Positions 1 through 10,748 are shown, counted from the first letter of the stretch. The stretch is 64,000 nt of DNA from Tupaia tana (GCA_026018925.1 JAKSZU010000009.1:38399194-38463193); one strand, 5' to 3'. Notes: generated from the sequence alone by a model not told the origin. Program-made: numbers and translations.

Positions 1-50
1 TACATGGTAGTTCAGCGATACAGCCATTACACCAACTGCTGGTCCCAACA
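1..50 (-). mobile_element. A-SINE, 5' end only (cut by window edge)
   Basis: The stretch ends in CTGCTGGTCCC, the reverse complement of the A-SINE start. The upstream CATTACACCAACTG is the A-box region. The rest of the copy lies outside the window. Confidence 0.8.
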
Positions 51-65
51 GAGTATTTTATTCAG

Positions 66-256
66 GCCATCTCCATTATACTGTAGTTAAGCCCTGTGCA
101 TAGGGAGCAGGATCCCATATGGCTAACTGTGATTCGAATTCCAGCCCCAACAGTTTGAAAAATACTCCAGATGCATGTGCGTGCATACCTGAAATCCCGA
201 TAGAATGAAGAAATAGAGGAAAAAGGTTTGTGGTCTGACCATGCTGAATTGAGGAT

Positions 257-300
<44 letters not shown>

Positions 301-335
301 GTCATGCACGTTCTGGCAACAAAAAAGAGAATTTT
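66..335 (+). mobile_element. A-SINE, old divergent subfamily
   Basis: The head has an unusual GTTAAGCCCTGTGCAT motif shared with the copy at 18490-18712. It is followed by a B-box-like GATTCGAATTCC, the GAGGAAAAAGG middle, an expanded (CT)n at 260-299 and the GGCAACAAAAAAG tail. Confidence 0.75.
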
Positions 336-751
336 ATTCTTTTCTCTCATTTCCGGGACTCTATTTCATGAGATCACACAAATGACATTTAAACAATGCT
401 TTACTTTTCCAAGTTGCACATGATGCTGACCAAATCACACATGTTCAACAAAAATATATTATACACATCAACATGAACATTTATTCTCCAAGGAGTAAAT
501 GATAGGTGGTATTGTTACTTTCATTGAAATATTTTAAGAACTGTCACAAAGAGTTGTATTTTCTTATTTTACAGCTAGAAGTTATAGGCTTCTGTTTTTT
601 CTTTCAATGCAGGTATTGTTTTTATCAAAGAAATAAACATTTAATGACCACCTCTCTTATTCCAGTCACTATAATGATGAGTTTCACCTCGTTTTAAGTT
701 CCACAACTTTTATTACAAAAAACGAAATTGTGAGGTTAAAAGAAAAAAAAA
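336..751. other. No recognised feature
   Basis: AT-rich unique sequence. A pyrimidine tract ending in CAG lies near 611 with a GT directly after it, but no convincing exon follows. Confidence 0.5.
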
Positions 752-855
752 AGCCAGTAAGTGGCATGGTGGTGTAGGCATTGGACATCCACAAGGCCAA
801 CCATGGTTTGAGTTCCAGACCTGGCAGCTTGCTTTCTCACTTTCTCTCTCTCTGT

Positions 856-904
<49 letters not shown>

Positions 905-940
905 CATGTGCCTTATAGCAAATTTTGAAAAAAAAGATAA
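752..940 (+). mobile_element. A-SINE, short form
   Basis: The head AGTGGCATGGTGG joins directly to GCTTGCTTTCTCACTTTC, so the GC-rich middle of the long form is missing. The CT tract has grown to about 60 bp (840-900). The tail CCTTATAGCAAATTTTG is diagnostic. Confidence 0.85.
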
Positions 941-1044
941 ATATGATAAAATGAATAATACTTTTAAAAAAAAGCTTAGCCATTTTTCCAAATAAATGGG
1001 AGGGTCAATATTCTAAAAGAATATTTGAGGATTAAAAAAAAAAC

Positions 1045-1200
1045 AAACAAATGGATTATTGTCTGTTGATAACGTGTATAGTATCCTAACCTGGACTGGT
1101 GTGAGGTGTATTCACGTTGGGAGAATTCACTTTATAAGCTAAGTGATGTATAATGATTAAATGTATAAAAAATTAAAATAAAATAAAAAAGAAGAAAACA
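1045..1200 (+). mobile_element. L1 3' end fragment
   Basis: It matches other copies in the window that share TATCTGTTGATGATAATGTG, then GAGCCAATATACAGTGTATT and an A-rich end. The copy at 42170-42935 shows that this module is the terminus of a lineage L1. Here only the last ~120 bp and an AAAATAAAAT tail remain. Confidence 0.75.
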
Positions 1201-1286
1201 CATTTATGATAGCAGTATTAGCAAAGAGTTTATGTATTCATCAGAGCATCATTCACTTATTTAACATATATATTTAATGCCTACTA

Positions 1287-1698
1287 TGACAGGTCTTCAG
1301 AAAGTTTATGGAAAATACCCTTTTTTTTAAGTTTTGCAATAGTGCATTTGTGTTCACTGGAGAGAGATGAGGATGGGGAGGGAAAGTAAGAAATCACCAT
1401 CAGCCCCGTCCCCTCCAGTGAGGATGGCCATGCCAGAACCCCTTCTCTTCCATTTCCTCTCAAGATTTTGGACACATAAGCACACATGCCCAGTGTGATT
1501 TTCAAATTGCTGGGTCTAGGACTTGAACCACAAAATTGGCCATGTGAGATTTAGCTGCCTTAACTACCACACCACCTGACTGGTCCAGAAAATGCATATT
1601 ATGAAAATAGGTAGGTGTAGATTTTAAAAAATGTTTTGCACCAAAATAAACTCAAACATTAGTGTTTTTTTTTCCACCAACTTTTTGAAACCTGTCTG
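1287..1698. mobile_element. Mariner-like MITE-2, split by an A-SINE
   Basis: Terminal inverted repeats are TGACAGGTCTTCAGAAAG on the left and (read on the other strand) CAGACAGGTTTCAAAAAG on the right. The interior holds GCATATTATGAAAA and TTTTGCACCAAAATAAAC, shared with the copies at 19330 and 47872. It is flanked by TA on both sides. Confidence 0.75.
1320..1586 (-). mobile_element. A-SINE, old long form, inside MITE-2
   Basis: Full-length from a short T run to CACCTGACTGGTCC. A short GAAAAT repeat flanks it in the MITE and is a possible TSD. It is the youngest of three nested elements here. Confidence 0.85.
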
Positions 1699-1936
1699 TA
1701 CTTGGCAGTGCTCTAGACCTTTGGGATACACTAGTGAATAAAGCAAGGACCCCTGTCCATGTACAAGTTACACTCTCAGTCTCTCCATTAATGATCTACT
1801 TTTTTCTTAACTGAGAATTCATGATGAAATAAATTGGTATGATTTCTATGTCTTCAAAGTTTTTTTTTTTTAATTTGTTCTATAGGCAAAGGAATGAAAG
1901 TTATGTAAGTCACTTGTGGAAAGTTGTCTCATTCTT

Positions 1937-2207
1937 TTCTTTTTAAGAGAATTTTTGCTACAGGGCGCATGCACTCACTGGAGAGACAGAGGGAGGCAGA
2001 GAGAGACAGAGAGACAGAAAGTGAGAAATCACCCCACACAGGGGATGGCCACACTGCAAACCCTTCCCCATTCTCCTCTTGGGATTTTGGGCCTGCACAC
2101 ACACATGCCCTGCATGAGTTTGAAGCCACCAAGGCCGGGACTTGAACTGCAAGTCGACGACATGGGGATCCAGAGACGTAACCCTTATGCCATCTGCTGG
2201 TCCCAAA
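1937..2207 (-). mobile_element. A-SINE, long form
   Basis: It carries a perfect 13-bp TSD TTGTCTCATTCTT at 1924-1936 and 2208-2220. The head reads CATCTGCTGGTCCC at its end. The GA-rich block at 1980-2025 is the CT tract on this strand. Confidence 0.95.
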
Positions 2208-2220
2208 TTGTCTCATTCTT

Positions 2221-2914
2221 AAGGCAACTATCAAACATTTTTGTGACTCTGTATTCACTACTGCTCTCTATTCAGACTTTAATTTTGTTCACCATCTGCT
2301 GTTATTGAGGTTCTGAAACAAAATCAGTTGTTATTGTATTATTTGTTACTGTAGAAAAGTTTCCTTGAGTTTTAAAATCTTATCCTAAATTTCTAAAATA
2401 TTTTGGTCTAAATTAAAACCATCTGTATAGAAATGAAAGCTCAACATAGAAGAGTTGGCATTATAGTCAATCACATTGCATTACATATATATGGGTTTGA
2501 AACATTCTATAGCTTTCACAAAACACCTGCTACTCAGGGAAAGCTGGAAATTATTCTAAATGGTCACTGCCATGAACTTGCCAAAAACTGAGAAGTTACA
2601 TTCATGAATCAAGTACCCAGCTCATGCCAATATTTGTGGAAAATTATTCATTAGCCTCCCACATACCTTTTGGCTTGATACCTTGCATTCTGGCAGTAGA
2701 AAAGCTGTTAGTGGAGGACTTTATAAACGTCATGTCACTGCATCTGTCATTGTGGCATACCCTAGGAAGTGTTACTATTTAAGTCACCATCTGTCACCCT
2801 AAGATAAGTAAGAAGAGGAATGAAGAATATTCTTGACTGAGTCCTCCCTGTAGAAATTTGCTCAACATGAAAAAGATGATGAAAAGCAAGATGTGTTATT
2901 ATTGTTTCCGTTTA
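2221..2914. other. No recognised feature
   Basis: Unique AT-rich sequence with stops in all frames at short intervals. No repeat or gene signal seen. Confidence 0.5.
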
Positions 2915-3465
2915 CTAATTTATTATTATATGCCAGGTACTATGGAAAACACTCTGCATGTTTTTTCCATTTAATCTTTACCTTCCAGATAAGATGAATA
3001 CAGTAATACAATAAGTTGCTTTAATTGACACAAAAGGAAGACATATCTATGCAATAACATTAAAAACTAAGTTGAGGGACCAGCCGTTAGCATAATGGCT
3101 ATGTCACTGGACTCCCATGTATTCGATCACGGTTCATGTCCCAGACCCAGTGGCTTAAAACTCACGCCGGGCGCGTGTGCGTGCGTGCCCAAGATGCCGG
3201 GAGGAGAATGGAGGAGAAGGGATTGCGGCGTGACCATCCCCCCGGGGGGTGATTTCTTGCTTTCTGTCTCTCTATCTCTCTCTGTCTGTCTGGCAAGCGC
3301 ATGCGACCTATAGCAAAAACCTCTCCAAAAAAGAAAAAAAAAAAAAACTAAGTCGAAATGTTAAATGATCGCATATCACTACTAAACGGTAGAATGGGAT
3401 TCAAATTCAGATCTGTTGTATTCTGGTACTTTTTCTTTTCACTACATACCACTACTCCTTCCAGT
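2915..3465 (+). mobile_element. MIR, split by an A-SINE
   Basis: The left part holds ATGCCAGGTACTATGGAAAA and CATTTAATCTTTACC. The right part (from 3357) holds ATGGGATTCAAATTCAGATC, the MIR 3' region. Joined around the SINE they follow MIR order. Confidence 0.65.
3076..3342 (+). mobile_element. A-SINE, young lineage C
   Basis: TSD AAAAACTAAGTYGA at 3062-3075 and 3343-3356. The B box reads GGTTCATGTCC, explainable by CpG decay of GGTTCGCGTCC, with the four-A form CTTAAAACTCAC. Both mark one of the two young lineages. Confidence 0.95.
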
Positions 3466-3574
3466 GGTCCTTTGCTTTCCATAATAAACTACAAAATTCT
3501 CCAAATTAAACATGTCACCTCTCAGTATCTGTGTCTAATAAGCATACTCTCAGGGAACCTGTTGAAAGGACACT

Positions 3575-3700
3575 AGAAGATCATCCAGCTTCCTGTTTTG
3601 AAAGTTGAGAAAACTGATGCAGAAGAGATAAATTACTTGTTCAATGTCTTTATGTTCATCTTTGTTAGTGCCAAGATTAGGAGGCGCCAGTCTCCTATTC
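3575..3700 (+). mobile_element. MIR 3' fragment
   Basis: GAGAAAACTGATGCAGAAGA and AAATTACTTGTTCAATGTC follow the MIR core order (gaaactgaggc, then taacttgcccaaggtc). Confidence 0.6.
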
Positions 3701-4418
3701 CTGTCCCGGTCCTTTAATTCTTAGTCTTACCAAAGGGGAAAGGGCCCCTACGAGTCCAAGTTTATGCATAACGCTTAGTACAATTGTCTCATATCCTTTC
3801 TTTAAGAGGAAGAAAATGAGGGAAATGACGTAAGGTACAAAATTAAATATAGTAGAAAGCTCCTTTGGAATGCATTCCTGAACACCTGGCTCTTCAAATA
3901 TTTGAAGAAGTATGTAGGGCAGAAAGGTAGGCAAAAAGAAACAAAAGAGGGGGAGGAAATGGGAGGGAGGGAAGGAAGAGAACTGAAGTAGAAAAGGGAA
4001 AGGAAATGATTGCTCTCAAATCTCTATTAATTCCTAGATGTCTGGAAGCCCCACATGGTTATGTTATGTGTGTTGTTTTAGGGACAAATTCTGGCAGTAA
4101 TATGCTGGCAGGACTATTCTTAAACATAAGTTGTTTATGCAAAACCTTTGTTAAATCTCACAGTTGCTTTCTTGATCATTTAATTTACTCACAACAATAG
4201 GAGAGAGGAACAAAGTGATTTTTAGATACAATTAACACTTCCATAGCTAAATCAAATTTTTAAAGAAGGCCTTTTGTTCTGTAGAAAAGCATATCTGTTT
4301 ATTCATTCAAACGAATAGTATGGAGATAATCCTACCAGCCGAAGTTTCTAGCTTATTATTTTAATGTAGTTTGTGAATTTAGCATAATCAACTAGGCAGA
4401 ACAAAACTCCACTAGGGT
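3701..4418. other. Unique sequence with a purine-rich, G-run tract
   Basis: The region 3935-4010 is almost all purine. Within it four G-runs at 3949-3971 fit a G-quadruplex pattern (loops of 7, 1 and 1). Nothing else recognised. Confidence 0.5.
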
Positions 4419-4917
4419 CTTTTTCTTTGGTTTTTGTTTTGCTTCATGTTTTGCTGTAGTGCTCCTGAGCTAGCCAGAGAGACAGAGAGAGAGAGAAACA
4501 GAGAGAGAGACAAAGAAAGAAAAGGAAAGTGAGAAAGTATGCCCCAGGGGAATGGCCACACCCCACTCCCTTCTCCTTTCTCCTCTCAGGATTTTCAGCA
4601 CAATAAACATTCACCTGGCGTGATTTCTTTTTGTTTTTAGGTTTTTGTAATAGGGCATATGTGCTTGCCAGAGAGACAGGGAGAGGGAAAGTAAGAAATC
4701 ACGCCCCAGGGGGGATGGCCACATGAAATCCCTCTCCTCCATGCTCCTCTTGGGATTTTGGGCATGCACACACACGCACTCAGCATGATTTTCAAGCCAC
4801 CATGTCCGAGGCTTGAACCGCAGTCAGCCATGTGGGAGTCCAGTACTTTAACTACCACATCACCTGCTGGCCTCAAGCTGACTTGTTTTTAAAATCATTG
4901 TGCCAATGGCTGGCCCT
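4419..4917 (-). mobile_element. A-SINE, old, split by another A-SINE
   Basis: The 3' half lies at 4430-4626 and the 5' end (CCAATGGCTGGCCC) at about 4877-4917. ACTAGGG at both edges is a probable TSD. Confidence 0.7.
4627..4876 (-). mobile_element. A-SINE inserted in an A-SINE
   Basis: Complete copy from GGTTTTTGTAATAGGGC to CACCTGCTGGCC. It sits in the GTGATTT region of the older copy. Confidence 0.85.
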
Positions 4918-4947
4918 ACTAGGGAGATTTTAAGTAGCAATGGATGG

Positions 4948-5211
4948 GGGCCAGCTGGTGATGTGGTGTGGTCGTGGTGCTGGGCTCCCACATGCTCAAC
5001 TGCAGCTTGAGTCTTGGACCTGGTGGCTTGAAAATCACACTGGGCACGTGGGTGTGTGCATGCCCAAAATTCTAAGAAGAGAATAGAAGAGAAGGAATTG
5101 GGGTATAGCCATCACCCCTGGGGGTAATTTTTCATTTTTTGTCTCTATCTGTCTCTCTCTGGTGAGCACACACTCCCTATGGCAAAAACTTAAAAAACAA
5201 ACAAACAAACA
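4948..5211 (+). mobile_element. A-SINE, old long form
   Basis: Head GGGGCCAGCTGGTGATGTGG, middle GGAATTGGGGTATAGCC, tail CCCTATGGCAAAAAC and a (CAAA)n tail. Confidence 0.9.
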
Positions 5212-5274
5212 AACTGATGTTTAGATCTGTATATATTATAGTCTCATTGAAAGAATAATATACATTTTTACTTT

Positions 5275-5280
<6 letters not shown>

Positions 5281-5315
<35 letters not shown>

Positions 5316-5536
5316 ATAGGGTGTGTGCAGTCACCAGAGACAGAGAGCGAGAGGGAAAGTGAGAAAGCAGTCCCCAACGAGGATGGCTACATTGCAGTCC
5401 CTTCTCCTCCTGGGTTTCTGGGCATGCATGCGCATGCACCTGGCATGATTTTCAAGCCATGGGATCCAAGACTCAAACTGTACAGTTGGCCATGTGGGAT
5501 CCAGTTGCTTCAACCGCCATGCCATCTGCTGGTCCA
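5281..5536 (-). mobile_element. A-SINE, old long form
   Basis: Starts with a ~30-nt T run, then GCTATAGGGTGTGTGC, and ends GCCATCTGCTGGTCC. The middle is slightly shortened. Confidence 0.9.
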
Positions 5537-5862
5537 AAATAATGTACTCTTAATATTACAGCTCTAAAAATACGATCTATGTTTTTAATCTAAATGTCAG
5601 CAGAAACATTTTGAGTAGTCATTTTAGAAGTTCCTATTACTTTATCATTTTCTAAGCAGACATATAGTTGGCACTTAAAAATACTTCCTCCGTTTTTTTT
5701 TGTTTGTTTGTTTGTTTTTTTAGTTGATGTTATAAGAATAAATAGTTCTTAGGGGTTTTTCTCAGTTGAGGTTAGAATGGTTGGCTGGTAGTCATTAACA
5801 ATTTATATTTGCTCTCTTAATACAGTAATAAATGAAACCTTATGCTTGGTTTGGTTATTTTA
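5537..5862. other. No gene; small (GTTT)n tract
   Basis: Unique sequence except for a GTTTGTTTGTTTG run near 5701-5715. Confidence 0.5.
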
Positions 5863-5878
5863 AAAATTATTTGATTTG

Positions 5879-6165
5879 GGACCAGCTATGTCACTAGACT
5901 CCCACGTAGTCGACTGCGGTTCGAGTCCCGGACCTGGTGGCTTAAACTCACGCCGGGCGCGTGTGTGTACATGCCCAAGATCCCAAGAGGAGAATGGAGG
6001 AGAAGGGATTGCGGCATGGCCATCCCCCCTGGGGGGTGATTTCTCACTTTCTATATCTCTCTGTCTCTCTCTGTCTGTCTGGTGAGTGCACGCACCCTAT
6101 ATCAAAAAAAAAAAAAAAAAACCAAAAAAACAAAAAAAAAACAAAACAAAAAAACTCTCCAAATA
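5879..6165 (+). mobile_element. A-SINE, young, lacking its A box
   Basis: The start GGGACCAGC joins directly to TATGTCACTAG, so the segment AGTTAGCGTAATGGC holding the A box is absent. B box GGTTCGAGTCC is intact. A repeat of ATTTGATTTG flanks it (TSD). A-rich tail broken by CAAAAC units. Confidence 0.9.
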
Positions 6166-6171
6166 AAAAAA

Positions 6172-6664
6172 AAATATTTGATTTGATTTACTTCTTCTAT
6201 GAGTGAGACAGAGACAGCACCAGCAGTGTTCTCATGCTGCGATCCACCTCCAGCTTCAGCCATTCCCACAGCATGGACAAGAGCATGCCTAGTGCACTAG
6301 GGGAGGACTCTGGAGGTAAACCCAAAACCCTCCCGTGTGGGTCTGCCTCAAAGACTAACTCTTTTTTTGGTTTGTTTTTAAGAGGTTTTTGCCATAGGGT
6401 GTGGGTGCTTGCTGGAAAGTCAGTGAGAAGGAAAGTAAGAAATCACACTCTAGGACGAAGGTCGTGCCACAATCCATACTCCATTAGCCTCCTGGGATCC
6501 TGGAAACACACGTGCCCAGTGTCATTTTCAAGCCAGCAGGTCAGGGACTCGAACCGCGTATACTATAACCGCGTCGGCCATGTGGGAGTTCAGTGACATA
6601 ACCACTATACCATCCTCTGGCTCCAAGACTGTTAACTTTTAATGCTGTGCCACCATCTGCCCTC
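6172..6664 (-). mobile_element. B-SINE, split by an A-SINE
   Basis: The left part (6172-6362) holds GATCCACCTCCAGCTTCAGC and CCGTGTGGGTCTGCC. The right part (6625-6664) is TTTTAATGCTGTGCCACC, the tRNA-like start on this strand. The same order is seen at 12832, 51710 and 61435. Confidence 0.75.
6363..6624 (-). mobile_element. A-SINE in a B-SINE
   Basis: AAGACT repeats at both edges. The head carries a small local duplication (CCGCGTATACTATAACCGCG) around the B box. Confidence 0.85.
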
Positions 6665-6729
6665 ATTTGGTTACTTTTAATAAATTTTAGGAAAAACAGC
6701 CTGGACAAATCTTTCACTCATTTTTCTTT

Positions 6730-6993
6730 GAAGTTGCTAGAGGATGCGTGTACTCACCAGAGAGAGACAGAGAGAAAGAGAGAGAGGGAAAGGAAGAAAG
6801 GGCTTTCCAATGGGGCATGGTCATGCCTCAATTTCTTCTCCTCCATTTTTCCATCTTGTTGGGATTTCGGGCACAGAGGCAGAAGTGTTCCCCCACCTTG
6901 GTATGTTTTTCAAACTTCCAGCATTGGAATCTAAAACATGATTTGACTGTGTGAGATCCAGCTTCGCTTAATCACCATGCTACTGGGCTGGCC
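6730..6993 (-). mobile_element. A-SINE, old long form
   Basis: Runs from AGAGGATGCGTGTACTCACC to CTACTGGGCTGGCCC. Poly(A) end is lost. Confidence 0.8.
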
Positions 6994-7087
6994 CTACAAA
7001 TCTCACAATCTTAAATTGAAAAAGTAAGCTGGTCAATTTAATTTCAAGTTATTGCCACCTAATATTTTTATCTTATATATAACTATA

Positions 7088-7153
7088 TTGGGAAAGTCAT
7101 GACACATTTTTGCATAGAAAAACATAGAAAAATATGTCATGACTTTCTCAATG
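7088..7153. mobile_element. Mariner-like MITE-1
   Basis: Near-perfect palindrome: TTGGGAAAGTCATGACACAT on the left, and AATATGTCATGACTTTCTCA on the right. Flanked by TA. Same family as 8916, 18327 and 28270. Confidence 0.8.
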
Positions 7154-7297
7154 TAATATTTCAAGTACATGTGATTGTTTGGTTACCGCTTGTCTCTTGA
7201 CTGGAATGTCCAACGATAGATTTCAGTTAAGATGGAATATCATCCAGTCCATTATAAAGAGGTTAAAACCAACTAGAAGGTATTTTTATGTAAACCT

Positions 7298-7560
7298 TTT
7301 TTTTTTTTTTTTGGAAAGTTTTTCGCTATAGGGCATGTGCGCTCGCCAGAAAGACAGAGAGAGATAGAGAGACAGAAAGAGAGAAATCACCTCCCAGGGG
7401 GGATGGCCACGCTGCAATCCCTTCTCCATTCTCCTCTCGGGATCTTGGGCACGCACGCTCATGCGCCCGACGTGAGTTTAAGTCACTGGGTCTGGTACTC
7501 GAACCATGGTCGACTACATGGGAGTCCTGCGACATAGCCATTACGCTAACTGCTGGTCCC
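7298..7560 (-). mobile_element. A-SINE, young lineage A
   Basis: Perfect 11-bp TSD TATGTAAACCT at 7287-7297 and 7561-7571. The middle has the shorter CTTCTCCATTCTCC form. Confidence 0.95.
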
Positions 7561-7734
7561 TATGTAAACCTGTTTTTATAGATACTATTTTTTTCCTTTT
7601 AAGTCTTGAAGAGTCAAATACCTGGGTCAGTTTTACTGGTAAGTTCTGTAAAACAAGGACAAGTAGATGTGGAAAAAATGAGCATGTCTAATTCATTGAA
7701 AATGCAGAAAATTTGGGGGAAAATGGAGAGGTAA

Positions 7735-7875
7735 GACACTTGTGGGACACAGATAAGGTCTATTATCTGTTGATGAGGATGTGTATGTTGGTCTCAACTG
7801 GGCTGGACTGAGGTGTATATCATGCAGGGTAAAGTCTCTTCACAACCTAAATGATGTATTGCTATTTAATGTATG

Positions 7876-7923
<48 letters not shown>
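7735..7923 (+). mobile_element. L1 3' end with (TA)n tail
   Basis: TTATCTGTTGATGAGGATGT and TGATGTATTGCTATTTAATG identify the L1 terminus. Where the A-tail should be there is a (TA)n run at 7880-7923. Confidence 0.7.
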
Positions 7924-7928
<5 letters not shown>

Positions 7929-8584
7929 GAGAAAGCCTTTACATTGGTTCAAAACCCATCAACAAAGTATCCTTGAGACTTCTACTTGGGCAGGACATTT
8001 TATTCAAATAAAACAACAATAATGAGATGAAGAGTCAGTGACTTCGGAAAGATGTATTATGTCCACCCAACTTCAGAATATGACAGAACGCTTTTTTATT
8101 GACAAAGACAGGTAGAATTACATGCTTTCATATCTATTAATAATGATTTAGAGTAGCATGTCAGCCCTATTTACATTCAGGCATAATTCATATTCCACTT
8201 CAAGGAACAGTTCGATGCTTCTCTACATTAGTTATGCTATTATAAAAGAAAAAGAATATGAGTGAGTACAAAATCACCTGCCACTACAAGCGGCTCGAGT
8301 AAGATGAAGAGATACGTTTGTTATACTTATATTACGTATTCTTTCAAATCTGTAGACTCATGCTGTCCTTGCCAAGAAATTCATAATTGAATCATAGGAA
8401 ATGCAACAGACCACTATCTGTGGCAGGAACCTTTGATGTTAATGAAGGAACTGGCAGTCATAAAAAATCAGATGGATCATAAAAAATACAGATGCAAAAA
8501 AGAACACATTGGGTAGCAATTTGATGTTTTTCCTCTTTCTCTATAAAAATGATAGGTATGGAAAGATTTTTCCTTTTTTTATTT
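7924..8584. other. No recognised feature
   Basis: Unique AT-rich sequence. No clear gene or repeat. Confidence 0.5.
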
Positions 8585-8589
8585 AGAGA

Positions 8590-8852
8590 TTTATTTTATT
8601 TTATTTTATTATTATTATTTTTTTTTTTGCCATAGGGAGCATGCACTTGCAGGAGAGACAGAGAGTCAGAAGGCGAGAAATCATCCACCAGTGGGAATGG
8701 CCATGCCACAGTTTCTCCTCCATTCTCCTCTTGGGATTTCAGACACACAAGCACACACACTCAGTGTGTTTTAAGTTGCCAGGTCCAGGACTAGAACCAT
8801 GGTTGATTACGTGGGAGTCAAGTGACATAACCATTACACCCTCTGCTGGTCC
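8590..8852 (-). mobile_element. A-SINE, long form
   Basis: T-rich (TTTTA)n start, GCCATAGGGAGCATGCAC, end CCTCTGCTGGTCC. Confidence 0.9.
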
Positions 8853-8915
8853 AAAGATATTTTCAAAATCAACATTTTCATTAAAAAGTCGAAGTGGACT
8901 TTCAAAGTATATCTA

Positions 8916-8993
8916 TTGGGTAGAGAGAAAAGTCATGAGGTATGTTTCTGTTTTTCTATGCAAAAACGTGTCATGACTTTCCCAACCACTCGA
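8916..8993. mobile_element. Mariner-like MITE-1
   Basis: TTGGGTAGAGAGAAAAGTCA on the left and GTCATGACTTTCCCAACCAC on the right form the inverted repeats. Slightly longer centre than 7088. Confidence 0.75.
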
Positions 8994-9169
8994 TATGTGT
9001 AGGTGCCTTTTGCAGAATTGCCAGTAATCTGGATGACAGAGGGGTTTCATTTTAGCCTTGCTAACCCATGAGAAAAAGCTCATATGTACCTAAATGCTAG
9101 CTAGCCAAGTCTGACAAAAAGCACTTGATGCAGGAAAAAGAAAAGAAATCATACTCATTCCCATCATGA

Positions 9170-9420
9170 ATTTATTGGATAAATCTTAATTGAGGGCCTT
9201 TTATGTGTCAAGTGCTACGCTAGGTGCTGGTGATGTGGTAATAGGCAAAACTGACATTCTCCTTTTTCGTGTGAAGAATAAAGGCTAAGGAATGTAACAG
9301 ATCTTATACAAATAACCACACTAGTTCCGTATTTTTATAGCTATGATGAGTGCTACGAAGGGAAAAGTCATGGAGCTATGAAACTTTAATTTGGATTGGT
9401 TGTTCAAATACGGCTTCCTT
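9170..9420 (+). mobile_element. L2 3' fragment
   Basis: TATGTGTCAAGTGCTACGCT, AGGTGCTGGTGATGTGGTAA and GATGAGTGCTACGAAGGG follow L2 3' end order. Confidence 0.65.
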
Positions 9421-9937
9421 AAGAAGTTAACAACTGCCTGACACCTAAGTATTCGTGTTACGGCAATTTTTCATCAGGGTACAGGGTTATTGGGGGAAAA
9501 AAATTACCTTTCAATCTTAAGTCTAGGAGATCCCAAACCACTGTAGTTGTGTGATGAGTATATTAAAAGTTATGGTTTAAAGTTAAAAAGAAAAATTATA
9601 ATAAATATTCTTAAAGACTGAAGGACAAGAAACATTTCAGATTATAACACATTAATATTTGTTGTACTGTGGAACAAGTGCAATAATGCATAGAGTGTCT
9701 GAAGTAGAATTCTAATACTTAGTAAGTAAGCTCCTTTCTGTGGCCACCTTTCCTTTTGGACAACATGCATTTTAGAGTTGCCATCTAGTGACTACCACAA
9801 TAACTATGTTGCAGGGTCATTTAAATTCGTGGATACTGTGGTGGTTTCTCCACAGAATAAAATGTTCCTAGGTGCAAAATCTATGTGCATACAAATTGAT
9901 TTCTGGAGTCTCTTTTTTTCATATTAAAACTAAATCT
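9421..9937. other. No recognised feature
   Basis: Unique AT-rich sequence; nothing seen. Confidence 0.5.
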
Positions 9938-9952
9938 AAATGCACATGACCA

Positions 9953-10123
9953 GCAGGTGGCATGGTGGTTAAGGCGCTGGATACTCCCACATGGCCAACC
10001 ATGGTTCGAGTCCCGGACCTGGTGACTTGCTTTCTCACTTTACCTCTCTCTCTTTCTACTTGTGTCTCTCTCTGGTCAAATTAAAATAAATAATTACAAA
10101 AATAAATAAATAAAAATGAAAAA
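9953..10123 (+). mobile_element. A-SINE, short form
   Basis: 15-bp TSD AAATGCACATGACCA at 9938-9952 and 10124-10138. Tail is GGTCAAATTAAAATAAATAA, the variant end found in most short copies. Confidence 0.95.
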
Positions 10124-10162
10124 AAATGCACATGACCAAGACATTAATGTAAAAATGAGAAC

Positions 10163-10415
10163 TGCAGGTCAGTTTCTGGCATGGTGATTAAGGGGACTGG
10201 ATTCCACATGGCTGACTGCGGTTTGAGTCCCAGACCTGGCGGCTTGAAACACATGCTAAGCGCATGTGTGTGTGCTCAAAATTCCGACAGAAGAATAGAG
10301 GAGAAAGGATCACAGCATGGCCATCCCCATAGGAGTGTGTTCTCACTTTGCCTCTCTCTCTCTCTCTCTCTCTTTCTGAAGGGCACATGTGTCCTATAGC
10401 AAATTACAAATTTTT
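10163..10415 (+). mobile_element. A-SINE, long form
   Basis: Head TCTGGCATGGTGATTAAGG, B box GGTTTGAGTCC, CT tract at 10350-10378, tail CCTATAGCAAATTAC. Confidence 0.9.
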
Positions 10416-10453
10416 TAAAAAGGAGAATTGGATGTTGATATTAAATATAATAA

Positions 10454-10687
10454 GGGGCCTGCAGGTGGCATGGTGGTTGCGGTGCTGGACTCCCACATAT
10501 TTGACTGTGGTTCGAGTCCTGAACCCAGGTGCTTGAAACTCGTGCATGTGTGTGTGAGAGTACCCAAAATCCCAAGAGGAGAATGGGGGAGAAGGGATTG
10601 CTGCATGGTCATTTCTCCCTCAGAGGGTGACTTTTCACTTTCTCTCTCTCTGTCTCTCTCTGGCTCTCCAGTGAGCACACATGCCCT

Positions 10688-10748
<61 letters not shown>
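10454..10748 (+). mobile_element. A-SINE with (AC)n-(AT)n tail
   Basis: Long form from GGGGCCTGCAGGTGGCATGG to CCCTATAACACAC. The poly(A) is replaced by (AC)n at 10690-10731 and (AT)n at 10732-10748. Confidence 0.9.

Larger units (their letters stand above)
1235..1795 (+). mobile_element. L2 3' fragment, split by MITE-2
   Basis: The left part (1235-1286) reads ATTTAATGCCTACTA. The right part (1699-1795) resumes TACTTGGCAGTGCTCTAGAC and GGGATACACTAGTGAATAAA, the typical L2 3' motif. A TA dinucleotide is repeated on both sides of the inserted MITE. Confidence 0.7.

Noticed and set aside
123-350. Arg-Glu repeat proteins (also at 713-991, 16039-16320, 34295-34549)
   Set aside because: These are translations of (GA)n/(CT)n tracts inside A-SINEs.
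506-697. 63-codon frame with internal CAG/GT
   Set aside because: Hydrophobic reading of T-rich DNA. The apparent splice sites are too close together.
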